DNA of 64,000 nucleotides from Pseudomonas salomonii (GCF_900107155.1 NZ_FNOX01000005.1:186001-250000); one strand, 5' to 3'; numbered from the stretch's first letter, positions 18,817-29,893 are shown. Made by a program: numbers and translations. Notes: a model not told the origin generated them from the sequence alone.

Positions 18817-19680
18817 ATGGAAATCGGTCTGCGCGAGTGGCTGATCGTCATCGGCATTATTGTCATTGCCGGTATTCTTTTTGATGGCTGGCGCCGCATG
18901 CGCGGTGGCAAGGGTAAGCTCAAATTCCGTCTGGACCGTAACCTGTCCAACTTGCCCGACGACGACGGCAGCGCCGAGCTGCTGGGGCCGCCCCGTGTGC
19001 TGGATACCCATAAAGAACCGCAACTGGACGAGCATGACTTGCCGTCGATGAGCGCGCCGGTGCGTGAAGCCCGCGAGCCGTCGTCCAAGCGAGGCAAGCG
19101 CGCCAGTGCCGCTGTGGCCGAGCCGCATCAGGGCGACCTGAACCTCGACGTCGACGAAGGCCCGAGCTTCAGCAGCCGTGATGATGACTTCCCCGATGAA
19201 AACGTCGGCAAGCCTGCAGCGCGCCAGTCGGTAAACGATCAGCCGGCCGCCGAAGAGGTTTTGGTGATCAGCGTGATCTGCCGCGACGCCGCCGGCTTCA
19301 AAGGCCCGGCACTCCTGCAGAACATTCTCGAAAGCGGCCTGCGTTTTGGCGAGATGGATATTTTCCACCGCCACGAAAGCATGGCCGGTAACGGCGAAGT
19401 GCTGTTCTCCATGGCCAACGCGGTCAAGCCGGGCACTTTCGACCTGGACGATATCGACCTGTTCAGCACCCCGGCGGTGAGCTTCTTCCTTGGTCTGCCA
19501 GGCCCGCGTCACCCGAAACAAGCGTTCGACGTGATGGTGGCCGCAGCCCGCAAGCTGTCCCAGGAACTCAACGGCGAGCTCAAGGACGACCAACGCAGCG
19601 TTCTGACTGCCCAGACCATCGAGCATTACCGTCAGCGCATCGTCGAGTTCGAGCGTCGCGCCCTGACACAAAAACGCTGA
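18817..19680 (+). CDS. zipA: Cell division protein ZipA
   Basis: A 287-residue bitopic membrane protein that anchors FtsZ to the inner membrane during division. ATG at 18817 gives the typical N-terminal anchor [19 protein letters not shown] (TM about 5-25). A charged linker of about 110 residues (acidic and basic clusters) leads to the C-terminal FtsZ-binding domain from about 145 ([46 protein letters not shown]). It sits between smc and ligA, the usual Pseudomonas order. The 259-base gap before it probably holds its promoter, but no strong -35/-10 pair could be picked. Confidence 0.96.
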   Translation: MEIGLREWLIVIGIIVIAGILFDGWRRMRGGKGKLKFRLDRNLSNLPDDDGSAELLGPPRVLDTHKEPQLDEHDLPSMSAPVREAREPSSKRGKRASAAVAEPHQGDLNLDVDEGPSFSSRDDDFPDENVGKPAARQSVNDQPAAEEVLVISVICRDAAGFKGPALLQNILESGLRFGEMDIFHRHESMAGNGEVLFSMANAVKPGTFDLDDIDLFSTPAVSFFLGLPGPRHPKQAFDVMVAAARKLSQELNGELKDDQRSVLTAQTIEHYRQRIVEFERRALTQKR

Positions 19681-19728
19681 GGATTGGTCTTCAGCGTTGT
19701 CAGTAGAATAAGCGCACTAACATATTGA

Positions 19729-22125
<2,397 letters not shown>

Positions 22126-22126
22126 C

Positions 22127-22240
22127 GATCGTTCCCACGCTCAGCGTGGGAATGCAGCCCCGGACGCTCTGCGTCTGCTCTCGAACGTCGTGACGCAGAG
22201 CGTCACCGCAGGCATTCCCACGCAGAGCGTGGGAACGATC
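22127..22240. repeat. Composite palindromic repeat, type A, copy 2
   Basis: A 114-bp element with the same GATCGTTCCCACGC ... GCGTGGGAACGATC ends and inner GACGCTCTGCGTC/GACGCAGAGCGTC pair as the copy at 10193. It is placed one base after the ligA stop and may act as its 3' stem-loop. Confidence 0.92.
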
Positions 22241-22286
22241 CTTCACGGTAAATGATCTAGTCTTGGTCACCCAGGGAGAGATCACC

Positions 22287-23453
22287 ATGTTCCGCTACTT
22301 CGAGCAACTCAGTACGCGCATCGCCGCACCGTTCATGGCCGGATCCTCGCGCAGCAGCAAGGTGTGGCAATGCCGCTGCGGCCAGTCGCTGTTTTTTCGC
22401 AACAGCCAGTGCCTGGTCTGTTCTGCGCTGTTGGGCTATCAACCCCAGCAAAGCCGGCTGTCGTCGCTACAGCCCGGCCCAGTCGCCGGCACATGGCTAC
22501 AGGACGATAACCTCGACGCCGGCGCCTTCCGTCGCTGCGCCAACCTCGACACCCCAGCCGCCTGCAACTGGCTGATTCCGGCCCACAGCACCGCGCCGCT
22601 GTGCGTGGCGTGTAGCCTCAACCGCACCATCCCTGACCTGTCGATCCCGGAAAACCCCGAACGCTGGCGCAAAGTCGAAACCGCCAAGCGCCGGTTGGTG
22701 GCGCAACTGATCAGCCTGGGCCTGCAAGTGGTGCCCAAAAGTGTTGACGAAGACAGCGGCCTGGCCTTCGATTTCGTCGGCATCGACCTTGAAGGCAACG
22801 CACCCACCACCGGCCACGCCAACGGCCTGGTCACCCTCGATATCAAGGAAGCCGACGACGCCCACCGCGAGAAAGTCCGTGTGCAAATGCGCGAGCCGTA
22901 TCGCACGTTACTTGGTCATTTTCGCCACGAAGTCGGCCATTATTACTGGGACCGGCTGATCGCCAACAGCCATTGGCTTGAACCGTTTCGTAGCCTGTTC
23001 GGCGATGAGCGCGCCAGTTACGCCGAGGCGCTCGACCAGCATTACCAAAACGGCCCACGCCCCGACTGGCAGCAAACCTGCGTCAGCGCCTACGCGACCA
23101 TGCACCCCTGGGAAGACTGGGCCGAAACCTGGGCTCACTACCTGCACATGATGGACGCCGTCGATACCGCGCTGGGCTTTGGCATGAGCGCCCGCGAGAT
23201 GGACCTGGATTACCAGCCGTTCCCGCTGGCGACGCTCTTTGAGCCCGAACACCCTGGCGGCCCGGCCTTCCTGTCGTTCGTCAACGCCTGGATCGAACTG
23301 GCCGGCATGCTCAACGAACTGTCACGCAGCATGGGCCAGCCGGATTTCTACCCCTTTGTGTTGCCGCCTGCGGTGATCGCCAAGCTGCACTTCATTCACT
23401 TGGTGATTCAGGAGGAGGGCGGCAGGGCCGATGAAGTGGTGCAAGCACAGTAA
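22287..23453 (+). CDS. Putative zinc-binding metallopeptidase with N-terminal zinc ribbon
   Basis: A 388-residue cytoplasmic protein. ATG at 22287 is chosen (GGGAGAG upstream). The N terminus carries a C4 zinc ribbon (C29, C31, C42, C45); the rest matches the uncharacterised family often named zinc-ribbon and putative zinc metallopeptidase. The zincin-type motif HEVGH lies at 214-218, followed by an acidic and aromatic stretch (HPWEDWAETWAHYLHMMD) that may supply the third ligand. Substrate and role are unknown. It stands alone between a type A repeat and a REP element. Confidence 0.8.
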   Translation: MFRYFEQLSTRIAAPFMAGSSRSSKVWQCRCGQSLFFRNSQCLVCSALLGYQPQQSRLSSLQPGPVAGTWLQDDNLDAGAFRRCANLDTPAACNWLIPAHSTAPLCVACSLNRTIPDLSIPENPERWRKVETAKRRLVAQLISLGLQVVPKSVDEDSGLAFDFVGIDLEGNAPTTGHANGLVTLDIKEADDAHREKVRVQMREPYRTLLGHFRHEVGHYYWDRLIANSHWLEPFRSLFGDERASYAEALDQHYQNGPRPDWQQTCVSAYATMHPWEDWAETWAHYLHMMDAVDTALGFGMSAREMDLDYQPFPLATLFEPEHPGGPAFLSFVNAWIELAGMLNELSRSMGQPDFYPFVLPPAVIAKLHFIHLVIQEEGGRADEVVQAQ

Positions 23454-23462
23454 TCCGCCCGA

Positions 23463-23554
23463 TGTGGGAGCTGGCTTGCCTGCGATTGCGCTGTGTCAGT
23501 CAACGAATGCCCCCAACTGATACACCGCAATCGCGGGCAAGCCCGGCTCCCACA
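23463..23554. repeat. REP doublet, type B, upstream of ffs
   Basis: Two inverted REP units, TGTGGGAGCTGGCTTGCCTGC and its counterpart ending in GGCTCCCACA, separated by a variable spacer. Total length is about 92 bases. It fills most of the gap between the metallopeptidase gene and ffs. Confidence 0.85.
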
Positions 23555-23625
23555 GGGTTCTGCGGGGTTATCGAGGTGGTGGACAAGTGCTTGAGCCCCT
23601 TCATATTTTTAATCGGGAACAACGG

Positions 23626-23653
23626 TTGTAACTTCCGATGAGATCGGTACAAT
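23626..23653 (+). promoter_or_regulatory. Probable promoter of ffs
   Basis: TTGTAA (23626-23631) and TACAAT (23648-23653), 16 bases apart, both close to sigma-70 consensus. Transcription would start near 23660, about 25 bases before the mature RNA, consistent with a processed 5' end. Confidence 0.55.
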
Positions 23654-23685
23654 GGCGCGGCTTGCCGAGAGGCCAGCGTCGTTAT

Positions 23686-23795
23686 GGTGACCCCATCGGT
23701 CCCCCCGCAACGATTACCCGTGAACCTGGTCAGAGCCGGAAGGCAGCAGCCACAGCGGGAACATTGTGTGCCGGGGTGTGGCTGGTGGGGTTGCC
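23686..23795 (+). ncRNA. ffs: 4.5S RNA of the signal recognition particle
   Basis: A hairpin RNA of about 110 nt that binds Ffh and targets membrane proteins to the translocon. The Ffh-binding core is recognisable as GGTCAGAGCCGGAAGGCAGC followed by AGCC, with the GGAA tetraloop and the asymmetric loop. CCCGCAACG in the 5' arm and TGTGCCGGGGTGTGGCTGG in the 3' arm match the E. coli RNA. The terminal stem pairs GGTGACCCCATC (23686-23697) with GGTGGGGTTGCC (23784-23795). An open frame across this RNA is not a gene. Confidence 0.96.
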
Positions 23796-23996
23796 TCCAT
23801 AATGCTCTTCCTTGTTTTCAACCTTCCTGTTTCAAATCAAACACTCTTTCACTCGCTCATCTGCCATTTTTTGCGCAGCGTGACGGCTTTGTGCTGGAAA
23901 ACTTTCAGTTGCCTGCTAGCGTCATTCTTGTAAGCGACCCTGTGCTGGAGTAGTGAAGATGTGATGGCACTCCTTTGATCCATTAAGGTGATTGCC

Positions 23997-24908
23997 ATGC
24001 CTGCACTTCTCAGTGCTTCAGTCGGTACCCCAGGCGAGGCGCGTAATGTGCCTGCTGATGTTCAGTACATTCAGCGCCTGTTTAACCTGATTACACCCCA
24101 CCCCGCTTCGCGGCTGGTGGAAGATGGCAAGTGCGGTCCGCTTTTATTACAGCGCATCAACGACTATCAGGTGAATCGTCTCAAGTTCAGTAACCCCGAT
24201 GGGGTGATTGACCCGGCAGGTCGCACGTTCAGCAGCCTGGTCGAAGACGCGAGCAAGGCCAACCCAGGCGCGCCACCCCGTCGGCAGTTAGTCACCCAGG
24301 CCACGTGTGACGGTCGTATCACCCTCACCGATGCTGACTTTCAGAGCGCCGCCACAGCATTGGGTAATGGTGTTTCAGTGAACCTGATCAAGGCGTTCGC
24401 CACGGTGGAGTCCGGTGGACGTTCCGGGTTCGGGCCGGCCAAAATGCCGGTGATCGCCTACGAGGGCCATATCTTTCGCAAGTACACGCAACAAAAGTAC
24501 GACAGAGCCTACCCGTTTCTCTCATACCCTTATCTGGAAAAGGCTGGCCCGCAATGGTGGGCTAACAACAGGGATCAAACCAAGGCCTGGCAGACGCTGG
24601 CCGATGCATTCGAGTTGGACCAGGAGGCGGCGCTGATGTCGGCGTCCTACGGCATGTTTCAGGTCATGGGCTTCAACTTTGCGGCGTGCGGATTCAAAAA
24701 CGTGTTTGATTTTGTTGCGGCGATGAAACTCAATGCCGGCCAGCAATTGATGGCGTTCGTTGGTTTTTGCCGCAAGAATCCGGCCTTGCTCAACGCCATG
24801 AAGAATAAGGACTATGCCGGCATGGCGCGCAATTACAACGGCAAAGACTATGGCGACTACGATCGGCGGATTCAGCGCGCCTACGAGGCGCTGGAAAGGA
24901 AAAAGTAG
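23997..24908 (+). CDS. N-acetylmuramidase-family peptidoglycan hydrolase, copy 1
   Basis: A 303-residue protein. ATG at 23997 follows TAAGG at 23983-23987; the GTG at 23988 is too close to it. There is no signal peptide. Residues about 1-80 form a peptidoglycan-binding-like module (SASVGTPGEARNVPADVQYI ... PDGVIDPAGRTF); the C-terminal two thirds match the N-acetylmuramidase (DUF3380, endolysin-type) family, with the likely catalytic glutamate E138 in TVESGG and the conserved SYGMFQVMGFN and RNYNGKDYGDYD segments. It should cut the glycan strand. No holin, spanin or phage genes are near. A paralogue follows. See findings for a possible toxin role. Confidence 0.88.
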   Translation: MPALLSASVGTPGEARNVPADVQYIQRLFNLITPHPASRLVEDGKCGPLLLQRINDYQVNRLKFSNPDGVIDPAGRTFSSLVEDASKANPGAPPRRQLVTQATCDGRITLTDADFQSAATALGNGVSVNLIKAFATVESGGRSGFGPAKMPVIAYEGHIFRKYTQQKYDRAYPFLSYPYLEKAGPQWWANNRDQTKAWQTLADAFELDQEAALMSASYGMFQVMGFNFAACGFKNVFDFVAAMKLNAGQQLMAFVGFCRKNPALLNAMKNKDYAGMARNYNGKDYGDYDRRIQRAYEALERKK

Positions 24909-25064
24909 CGGTGTATGACGGGTGTTTCACACCGTGCAAAGCGCCCACTGGACAACCCAAAATCATCTTGTTAGTTTCCGCCAGCCATTTGTTTCAATTC
25001 ATGACAAGTTTGCTGCGCTGATATTGAAGTGCTATCACTTCTTTAATTAACAAGGATGTCTGTG

Positions 25065-26111
25065 ATGAAAAGCCTGCCAGGGTTGCCCCGTCTTATCAGT
25101 GCTTCAGTGGGCGCGCCGGGTAAAGCGCGCAATTTGCCCGCCGATGTTCAGTGCATTCAGTATTTATTTAATTTGATCATTCCCAAGATGGGCTTTGCGC
25201 TGGCCGAAAACGGTAAGTGCGATGGGCAATTGGTGCAGTGCATCAGCCAGTATCAGTTCCGGCATCTCAAATATGCGCACCCCGATGGCGTGATCGACCC
25301 CACCGGCCGAACCTTCAACAGCCTGATCGAAGAAGCGGTGAAGGTGCCGGTAAAAGCCTTCCCGGCGATGCGCATTCCCAGCTTTCTCAACGCGTTTGGC
25401 AATAACGGCGGTGATGCGGTTCAGGCCACGGTCAATGTGTACCTGGAGCGCATGCGCGCCATGATCGAAGCCGAGCGGCGCAACCGGCAATTGATGCTCC
25501 AGGCCACGTGCGATGGCGGCATGACGCTGACCGATACCGACTTTCAGAGCGCTGCCACCCAGTTGGGCAGCGGCATTTCGGTGAATATCATCAAGGCGTT
25601 CGCTACGGTCGAATCCGGCGGGCGTTCCGGGTTCGGGCCGGCCAAGTTGCCGGTGATTGCCTTTGAAGGCCACTTGTTTCGCAAGTACACCAAGCACATC
25701 TATGACCAGGCGCACCCGCTGCTGTCTTACATCTACGTGAGAAAGGCCGGACCGCAGTGGCAGGTCAACAACAAGGACCAGACCAAGGCCTGGGAGACCA
25801 TGGCTACCGCGTTTGCGCTGGATCAGGAGGCGGCATTGATGTCGGCGTCCTGGGGCATGTTTCAAATCATGGGGTTCAACTACACCTCCTGCGGTTACAA
25901 GACGGTGTTTGAATTCGTTGCCGCCCTGAAGATCAATGCCGGTAACCAATTAAAAGCGTTTATCGGTTTTTGCAGCCAGAGCCCGGCCCTGATCAAGGCC
26001 ATGAAAGATAAAGACTACGTGGCCATGGCGCGTAACTATAACGGCAAGGATTACGGCGACTACGACAGCCGTATCAAAAAGGCCTACGAAGCATTGGAAG
26101 GGAAGAAATAA
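25065..26111 (+). CDS. N-acetylmuramidase-family peptidoglycan hydrolase, copy 2
   Basis: A 348-residue paralogue of the preceding gene, very similar in both domains. ATG at 25065 is correctly spaced from AAGGA (25052-25056); ATG 25056 overlaps that site. It differs by a linker of about 40 residues between the N-terminal binding module (SASVGAPGKARNLPADVQ) and the muramidase domain (residues about 108-150, with a charged helix ERMRAMIEAERRNRQ). The likely catalytic glutamate is E183 in TVESGG. It lacks a signal peptide. The next gene, encoding a secreted protein, starts one base after its stop. Confidence 0.88.
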   Translation: MKSLPGLPRLISASVGAPGKARNLPADVQCIQYLFNLIIPKMGFALAENGKCDGQLVQCISQYQFRHLKYAHPDGVIDPTGRTFNSLIEEAVKVPVKAFPAMRIPSFLNAFGNNGGDAVQATVNVYLERMRAMIEAERRNRQLMLQATCDGGMTLTDTDFQSAATQLGSGISVNIIKAFATVESGGRSGFGPAKLPVIAFEGHLFRKYTKHIYDQAHPLLSYIYVRKAGPQWQVNNKDQTKAWETMATAFALDQEAALMSASWGMFQIMGFNYTSCGYKTVFEFVAALKINAGNQLKAFIGFCSQSPALIKAMKDKDYVAMARNYNGKDYGDYDSRIKKAYEALEGKK

Positions 26112-26112
26112 G

Positions 26113-26706
26113 ATGAGCCGTTTTCTAGCGATGAGCGTGTTGTCGTTTTGCGCCTTGGCGCCAACCTTGGCAGGTGCCGCCGAGCTGCATTCCGGCCAAT
26201 ACGAAGGGCTGATGCTGGCGGTCACGCCTGAGCATCAGGTCGAAGGCTACTACGCAGAAGAGCTGGGCGAGGGTGTGACCCGCAGTTGCACGTTCTACCT
26301 GCAGGGCCAGCCTGGAGCGCTCACCACCTGGCTCGACAAGGCGTACCCCGGCAGCGTGGCAGCGTCCTCCGACGGCGTGACCTTGACGGTAGAACAGGGG
26401 CGCGAGCATCCCGGTTGTATCAGCGTGTTGATGCCGGAAATCGCCACCGGCCTGGACCTCACCCAAACCGCCAGCAAGCAATGGATCGGCCTGGTGACCG
26501 TGACGGCCGACAAGGCTTACCTGCTGAAAAAACCAGGCGCTGAAGCCGCCAAGCGCGCGTATATCGTCAAGGACGATGTGGTCGGCGTTCTGGGGTTCAA
26601 GGACGGCTGGGCCAAAGTCGAATTCACCAATGCCAAAGACCATACCTACACCGGCTGGATCAGCCAAAACCAGTACGCACGCTTGGTTGCGCCGCAAGCC
26701 GACTAG
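26113..26706 (+). CDS. Secreted protein with C-terminal SH3-like domain; candidate immunity protein
   Basis: A 197-residue protein of unknown function. A clear Sec signal peptide (MSRFLAMSVLSFCALAPTLAGA, about 1-22) sends it to the periplasm. The middle part has two cysteines (in RSCTFYL and HPGCISVL) that could form a disulfide. The last 65 residues look like a bacterial SH3 fold (KAYLLKKPG ... DGWAKVEF ... YTGWISQNQY). The gene starts one base after muramidase copy 2, so the two are surely co-translated. A periplasmic partner encoded next to a leaderless muramidase suggests an inhibitor or immunity role; this is inference. Its end overlaps the convergent lysR gene by 4 bases. Confidence 0.8.
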   Translation: MSRFLAMSVLSFCALAPTLAGAAELHSGQYEGLMLAVTPEHQVEGYYAEELGEGVTRSCTFYLQGQPGALTTWLDKAYPGSVAASSDGVTLTVEQGREHPGCISVLMPEIATGLDLTQTASKQWIGLVTVTADKAYLLKKPGAEAAKRAYIVKDDVVGVLGFKDGWAKVEFTNAKDHTYTGWISQNQYARLVAPQAD

Positions 26707-27566
26707 CCGAACGTCTCCCGCAGCAGCCCGGCAAACGCATCCCGCGCCAGGTGGCGCTGGGTGTCTGTGTGCCAGAACAGCAGGTTGTCCACGGCCTGCA
26801 ATTCCTCGAACCGGTAGGAGGCCAGTTGGTTGGCCTGCTCATAGCGGGCCAGGATGCCTTCCGGCGCCAACGCCACGCCAATCCCTGCACTGACGCAACC
26901 AATGATGGTGCCCCAACTGGCATAGCTGGCGATGCTTGGTTTGAAGGCGTGCGGTTTGATCCAGTTCTCCAGCGCCGCGCGATACGGACAACCGGGCGGC
27001 CACACCAGCAAGGTGCGGCCCGCCAAGTCTTCGGCACTGTTGATCGGCGCGCTGGAGGCGCTGGCGATCAGCACCAGGCGTTCGCTGTAGACCACGCTGT
27101 GTTCGAGCTTGGCGCGCTTGCCGCCCGAGGCCACCAGTGCCACATCGAGGCGATGGTGTTGCAGGTCGTCGAGCAGTTGCGCCCAGGCGCCGGTGACCAG
27201 CTCCAGGCTGACTTCCGGGTAGCGCCGGTGGTATTCGGCCAGCAGCGGCGGCAGGCGGCCACTGGCGCTGGATTCCACCGCGCCGATGCGCAGCGTGCCG
27301 CGTGGAATCGCGTTGGCATCCACTGCGCGTTTGGATTCGTCCACCAGCGCCAGGATGCGTTCACAGTAATCGAGAAAGATTTCCCCGGCGGCACTGATGG
27401 CCAGCCCACGGCCTGCGCGAATAAACAGCGGCGTACCCAACTCGCTTTCCAGCTGCTTGATGCGTGTGGTGATGTTGGATGGCACGCAGTGCAATTGCAG
27501 CGCGGCCTGGGCCACGCTGCCGGTTTGGGCCACGGCGCGCACCATTTTCAGTTGGGCCAGTTCCAT
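26703..27566 (-). CDS. LysR family transcriptional regulator
   Basis: A 287-residue regulator with the N-terminal LysR winged helix (MELAQLKMVRAVAQTGSVAQ, then ALQLHCVPSNITTRIKQLES) and a type 2 periplasmic-binding-like effector domain from about 90. It is divergent from a DMT exporter gene, with 102 bases between starts, so it probably controls that exporter. No convincing T-N11-A box was pinned down. The ligand is unknown. Confidence 0.88.
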   Translation of the reverse strand: MELAQLKMVRAVAQTGSVAQAALQLHCVPSNITTRIKQLESELGTPLFIRAGRGLAISAAGEIFLDYCERILALVDESKRAVDANAIPRGTLRIGAVESSASGRLPPLLAEYHRRYPEVSLELVTGAWAQLLDDLQHHRLDVALVASGGKRAKLEHSVVYSERLVLIASASSAPINSAEDLAGRTLLVWPPGCPYRAALENWIKPHAFKPSIASYASWGTIIGCVSAGIGVALAPEGILARYEQANQLASYRFEELQAVDNLLFWHTDTQRHLARDAFAGLLRETFG

Positions 27567-27668
27567 TGCTCAGTTCCAATGATTTCAGAAGTCAGAAACG
27601 CTTAATTGTCCTGCGCCTTGCGCGGCTCAAGACTGACGGTATTCCCTCTCAGTCTCTGGATGCCGTCG

Positions 27669-28628
27669 ATGAATGCCCCGTCACCCGTAAAGCTTACGCT
27701 AGTCATCGCTGGCGTGATTCTCTGTTGGGCCTATTCGCCGATTGGCGTGCACATGGGGCTGCACAGCTACAGCCCCGGCCAATTGGCGCTGCTGAGGTTT
27801 CTGATCGCCTCGGTGTTCATGGGCGGCATCGCCCTGGCGGCAGGCATCGGCCGGCCGCGTGTGCGAGATTTGCCGTGGTTGCTGGTGTTGGGGTTTTTCG
27901 GCGTGTTCCTGCACCACACCAGCCTCAACTACGGGCAACAATGGGTGACGGCGGCGGCATCGAGTGTGCTGGCGCAGTCGGCGCCGCTGTTCAGTGTGGT
28001 GATCGCGTTTTTCTGTTTGAAAGAACGGGTCAGCGCCTGGCGGTGGGGCTGCGTCTTGCTCGGCTTGTTCGGTGTGCTGGTGGTGATCTGGGGCGATCAT
28101 GGCGTCGGTGATATCGACCCGCGCGGCTTGCTGATCCTGCTGGCTGCCGTGTCGTGGAGCGTGTATTTCGCCATCCAGAAGCATTACGCCCATCGCTATA
28201 GCCCACTGACCATGGCGTGCTACATGGTGTGGGCGGGCACCTTGATGCTGTGCGTGAACCTGCCGGGCTTGCCGGCTGCCGTGGCCCAGGCGCCGTTGCC
28301 GGAGAACCTGTCGGTGCTGGTATTGGGGATTTTCCCCAGCGCCCTGGCGTACCTGGCCTGGGGCTATGTGCTCAAGCACGTGGACGTCAGCCGCGCCACG
28401 GTGGCGATGTACCTGATACCGCCGGTGGCCATGCTGATGGCTTCGACCCTGCTGGGCGAGCACATTGCCCTGCAAGTGATACTGGGCGCGGTGATCGTGC
28501 TGGCCAGTGTCGCCGCCATCAGCCTTGAAGGGCGCTGGCGCTCAATCGCTCAGGCTGAACGCGCGCAGCCGGTGGCCGTCGAGGTCCTCGGCGACAAAGG
28601 TGTAGCCGAAGTCCAGGTGGGTCGGTGA
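27669..28628 (+). CDS. DMT superfamily transporter (EamA)
   Basis: Inner-membrane exporter-type protein of about 319 residues with ten hydrophobic helices in two EamA repeats (VIAGVILCWAYSPIGVHMGL ... and LLILLAAVSWSVYFAIQKHY ...). ATG at 27669 has GGA eight bases upstream; ATG 27660 is an alternative. The expected end of the last helix is near ASVAAISLEGRW; the final 25 or so residues are hydrophilic and lie antisense to the convergent VOC gene, overlapping it by 87 bases, which suggests a lost stop codon. The substrate is unknown; the divergent lysR probably regulates it. Confidence 0.86.
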   Translation: MNAPSPVKLTLVIAGVILCWAYSPIGVHMGLHSYSPGQLALLRFLIASVFMGGIALAAGIGRPRVRDLPWLLVLGFFGVFLHHTSLNYGQQWVTAAASSVLAQSAPLFSVVIAFFCLKERVSAWRWGCVLLGLFGVLVVIWGDHGVGDIDPRGLLILLAAVSWSVYFAIQKHYAHRYSPLTMACYMVWAGTLMLCVNLPGLPAAVAQAPLPENLSVLVLGIFPSALAYLAWGYVLKHVDVSRATVAMYLIPPVAMLMASTLLGEHIALQVILGAVIVLASVAAISLEGRWRSIAQAERAQPVAVEVLGDKGVAEVQVGR

Positions 28629-28913
28629 CTGGATGATGGTCGCGCCGCGCTCGACCCACTGAGCGTGCAGGGCGTCCACGGCGGCTGGGTCCGGCAGCGA
28701 GAACCCTACTTCGCTGCCGCCGCCGGTGAGGTGGGCTGCGGGCTCCACGGTATGACGCGACCACAGCCCCAGCTTGACGCCGTTGTCGAGAATGAACAGG
28801 GCGAACGTCGGGTTCAGTTCCACAGGCGGCTTGCCCAGCAGGCGGCTATAGAAATTGGCGCTGGTGGCCGGGCTGTCGACGTAGAGCAGGAAGTAATGGG
28901 CGACGGTGTGCAT
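28542..28913 (-). CDS. VOC family (glyoxalase/bleomycin resistance-like) protein
   Basis: A 123-residue cytoplasmic protein with one vicinal-oxygen-chelate domain: FLLYVDSPATSANFYSRLLG at the start, a central GGGSEVGFSLPD, and the C-terminal FVAEDLDGHRLRAFSL. Family members include isomerases, dioxygenases and drug-binding proteins; the sequence does not decide between them. Its 3' end overlaps the convergent DMT gene by 87 bases. Confidence 0.85.
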   Translation of the reverse strand: MHTVAHYFLLYVDSPATSANFYSRLLGKPPVELNPTFALFILDNGVKLGLWSRHTVEPAAHLTGGGSEVGFSLPDPAAVDALHAQWVERGATIIQSPTHLDFGYTFVAEDLDGHRLRAFSLSD

Positions 28914-28977
28914 GCAGGCTCCTTGGGAACGGGCGGTTAAGTGAGCCCAGTCTAAGGCGCGGCCCTGTCAGTTTTTG

Positions 28978-29760
28978 TCAGGAGCGTTTCTTGTCAGGAG
29001 AGCTTTTGTCAGGAGTGCGCAGCGGTCGCGCATTCTCCCCGGTGTAGAGTTTGATCAGGTCGTCGATCTCGCCCGACATTTTCATCCGCAGCAGCGTGCG
29101 CAAGATCTGTTGCACCGGCACGTTCGGGTCATTGCGCACGATGCAGCCCAGGTTTTGTTCATCGATCACCGCGACGTTGTGCAGTCGCAGGCTTGGGGGC
29201 ACTTTCAGGTTGAAACGGTCCAGGGTCCATTCGTTGATCACGGCGTATTCGAAACGCGCGGCCACCAGCTTGTGCAGCACCAATTCCTCGCTGCGCGAAT
29301 CGTCGCGGGTCAGTTGGCCGCTGGCGAACAGCGGTTCGAGCACGGCATAGCGGTAGTTGAGCACCGTGCCAATGGCCTGGGGTGCCAACGTGGCCACCTG
29401 TACAGGCGGCGCGTGGGCACTGGCCAACACATTGCGCTGCACCATCAACGGCACGCTCCAGGTGTAGTCGCCGGACAGGTTGTCGAGCCAATCCTGGGCG
29501 ACATAGCAGCGCACATCGACCTCTGCACGTGCCATGGCGCCGGCGATTCGCGCCCGGGCCAGCACATGGAACTCGGCCGGGCGCCCGATCTGGGTGGCCA
29601 GGCTCAACATCAAGTCATACAAAATGCCCTGGGTGGGCCGGTCACCTTCCAGCTGGGCCATGGGCATTGCCCAGCTATCGGAAACCGCAAAACGCAACGG
29701 TGCGGGCGCCGCCAGGCAAGCAACGGAAATCATCCATAAAGCGCCCAGGACTACGCGCAT
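28978..29760 (-). CDS. Periplasmic substrate-binding protein (SBP family 3-like)
   Basis: A 260-residue protein with a signal peptide (MRVVLGALWMISVACLAAPA) and the two-lobe fold of amino-acid-type binding proteins (LRFAVSDSWAMPMAQLEGD, GILYDLMLSLATQIGRP, FEYAVINEWTLDRF). No ABC permease or ATPase gene is adjacent, so it is an orphan; such proteins may act as sensors or have enzyme roles. The C terminus ends in a basic tail. It is divergent from dnaX, 133 bases away. Confidence 0.78.
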   Translation of the reverse strand: MRVVLGALWMISVACLAAPAPLRFAVSDSWAMPMAQLEGDRPTQGILYDLMLSLATQIGRPAEFHVLARARIAGAMARAEVDVRCYVAQDWLDNLSGDYTWSVPLMVQRNVLASAHAPPVQVATLAPQAIGTVLNYRYAVLEPLFASGQLTRDDSRSEELVLHKLVAARFEYAVINEWTLDRFNLKVPPSLRLHNVAVIDEQNLGCIVRNDPNVPVQQILRTLLRMKMSGEIDDLIKLYTGENARPLRTPDKSSPDKKRS

Positions 29761-29893
29761 ACACTCTCCGGGTTCAGGCCTTTGGCGGGCCAGTCAGGCA
29801 AGCTTAGTCAGATTAGACGAGCGTGCCGGATGCAATTTCCCCCTTGCTCCGCTAGCATTACCGGCTTCCGCTTCCCAGTTGCGACGGTTTTCG

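Noticed and set aside
23684..23953. An 89-codon plus-strand frame over the ffs region
   Set aside because: It covers the 4.5S RNA and its downstream flank; the peptide resembles nothing and the RNA structure explains the conservation.
23997..26111. Reading the two muramidases as prophage endolysins
   Set aside because: No holin, spanin, tail, capsid or integrase genes are near, and two copies plus a secreted partner do not fit a lysis cassette.
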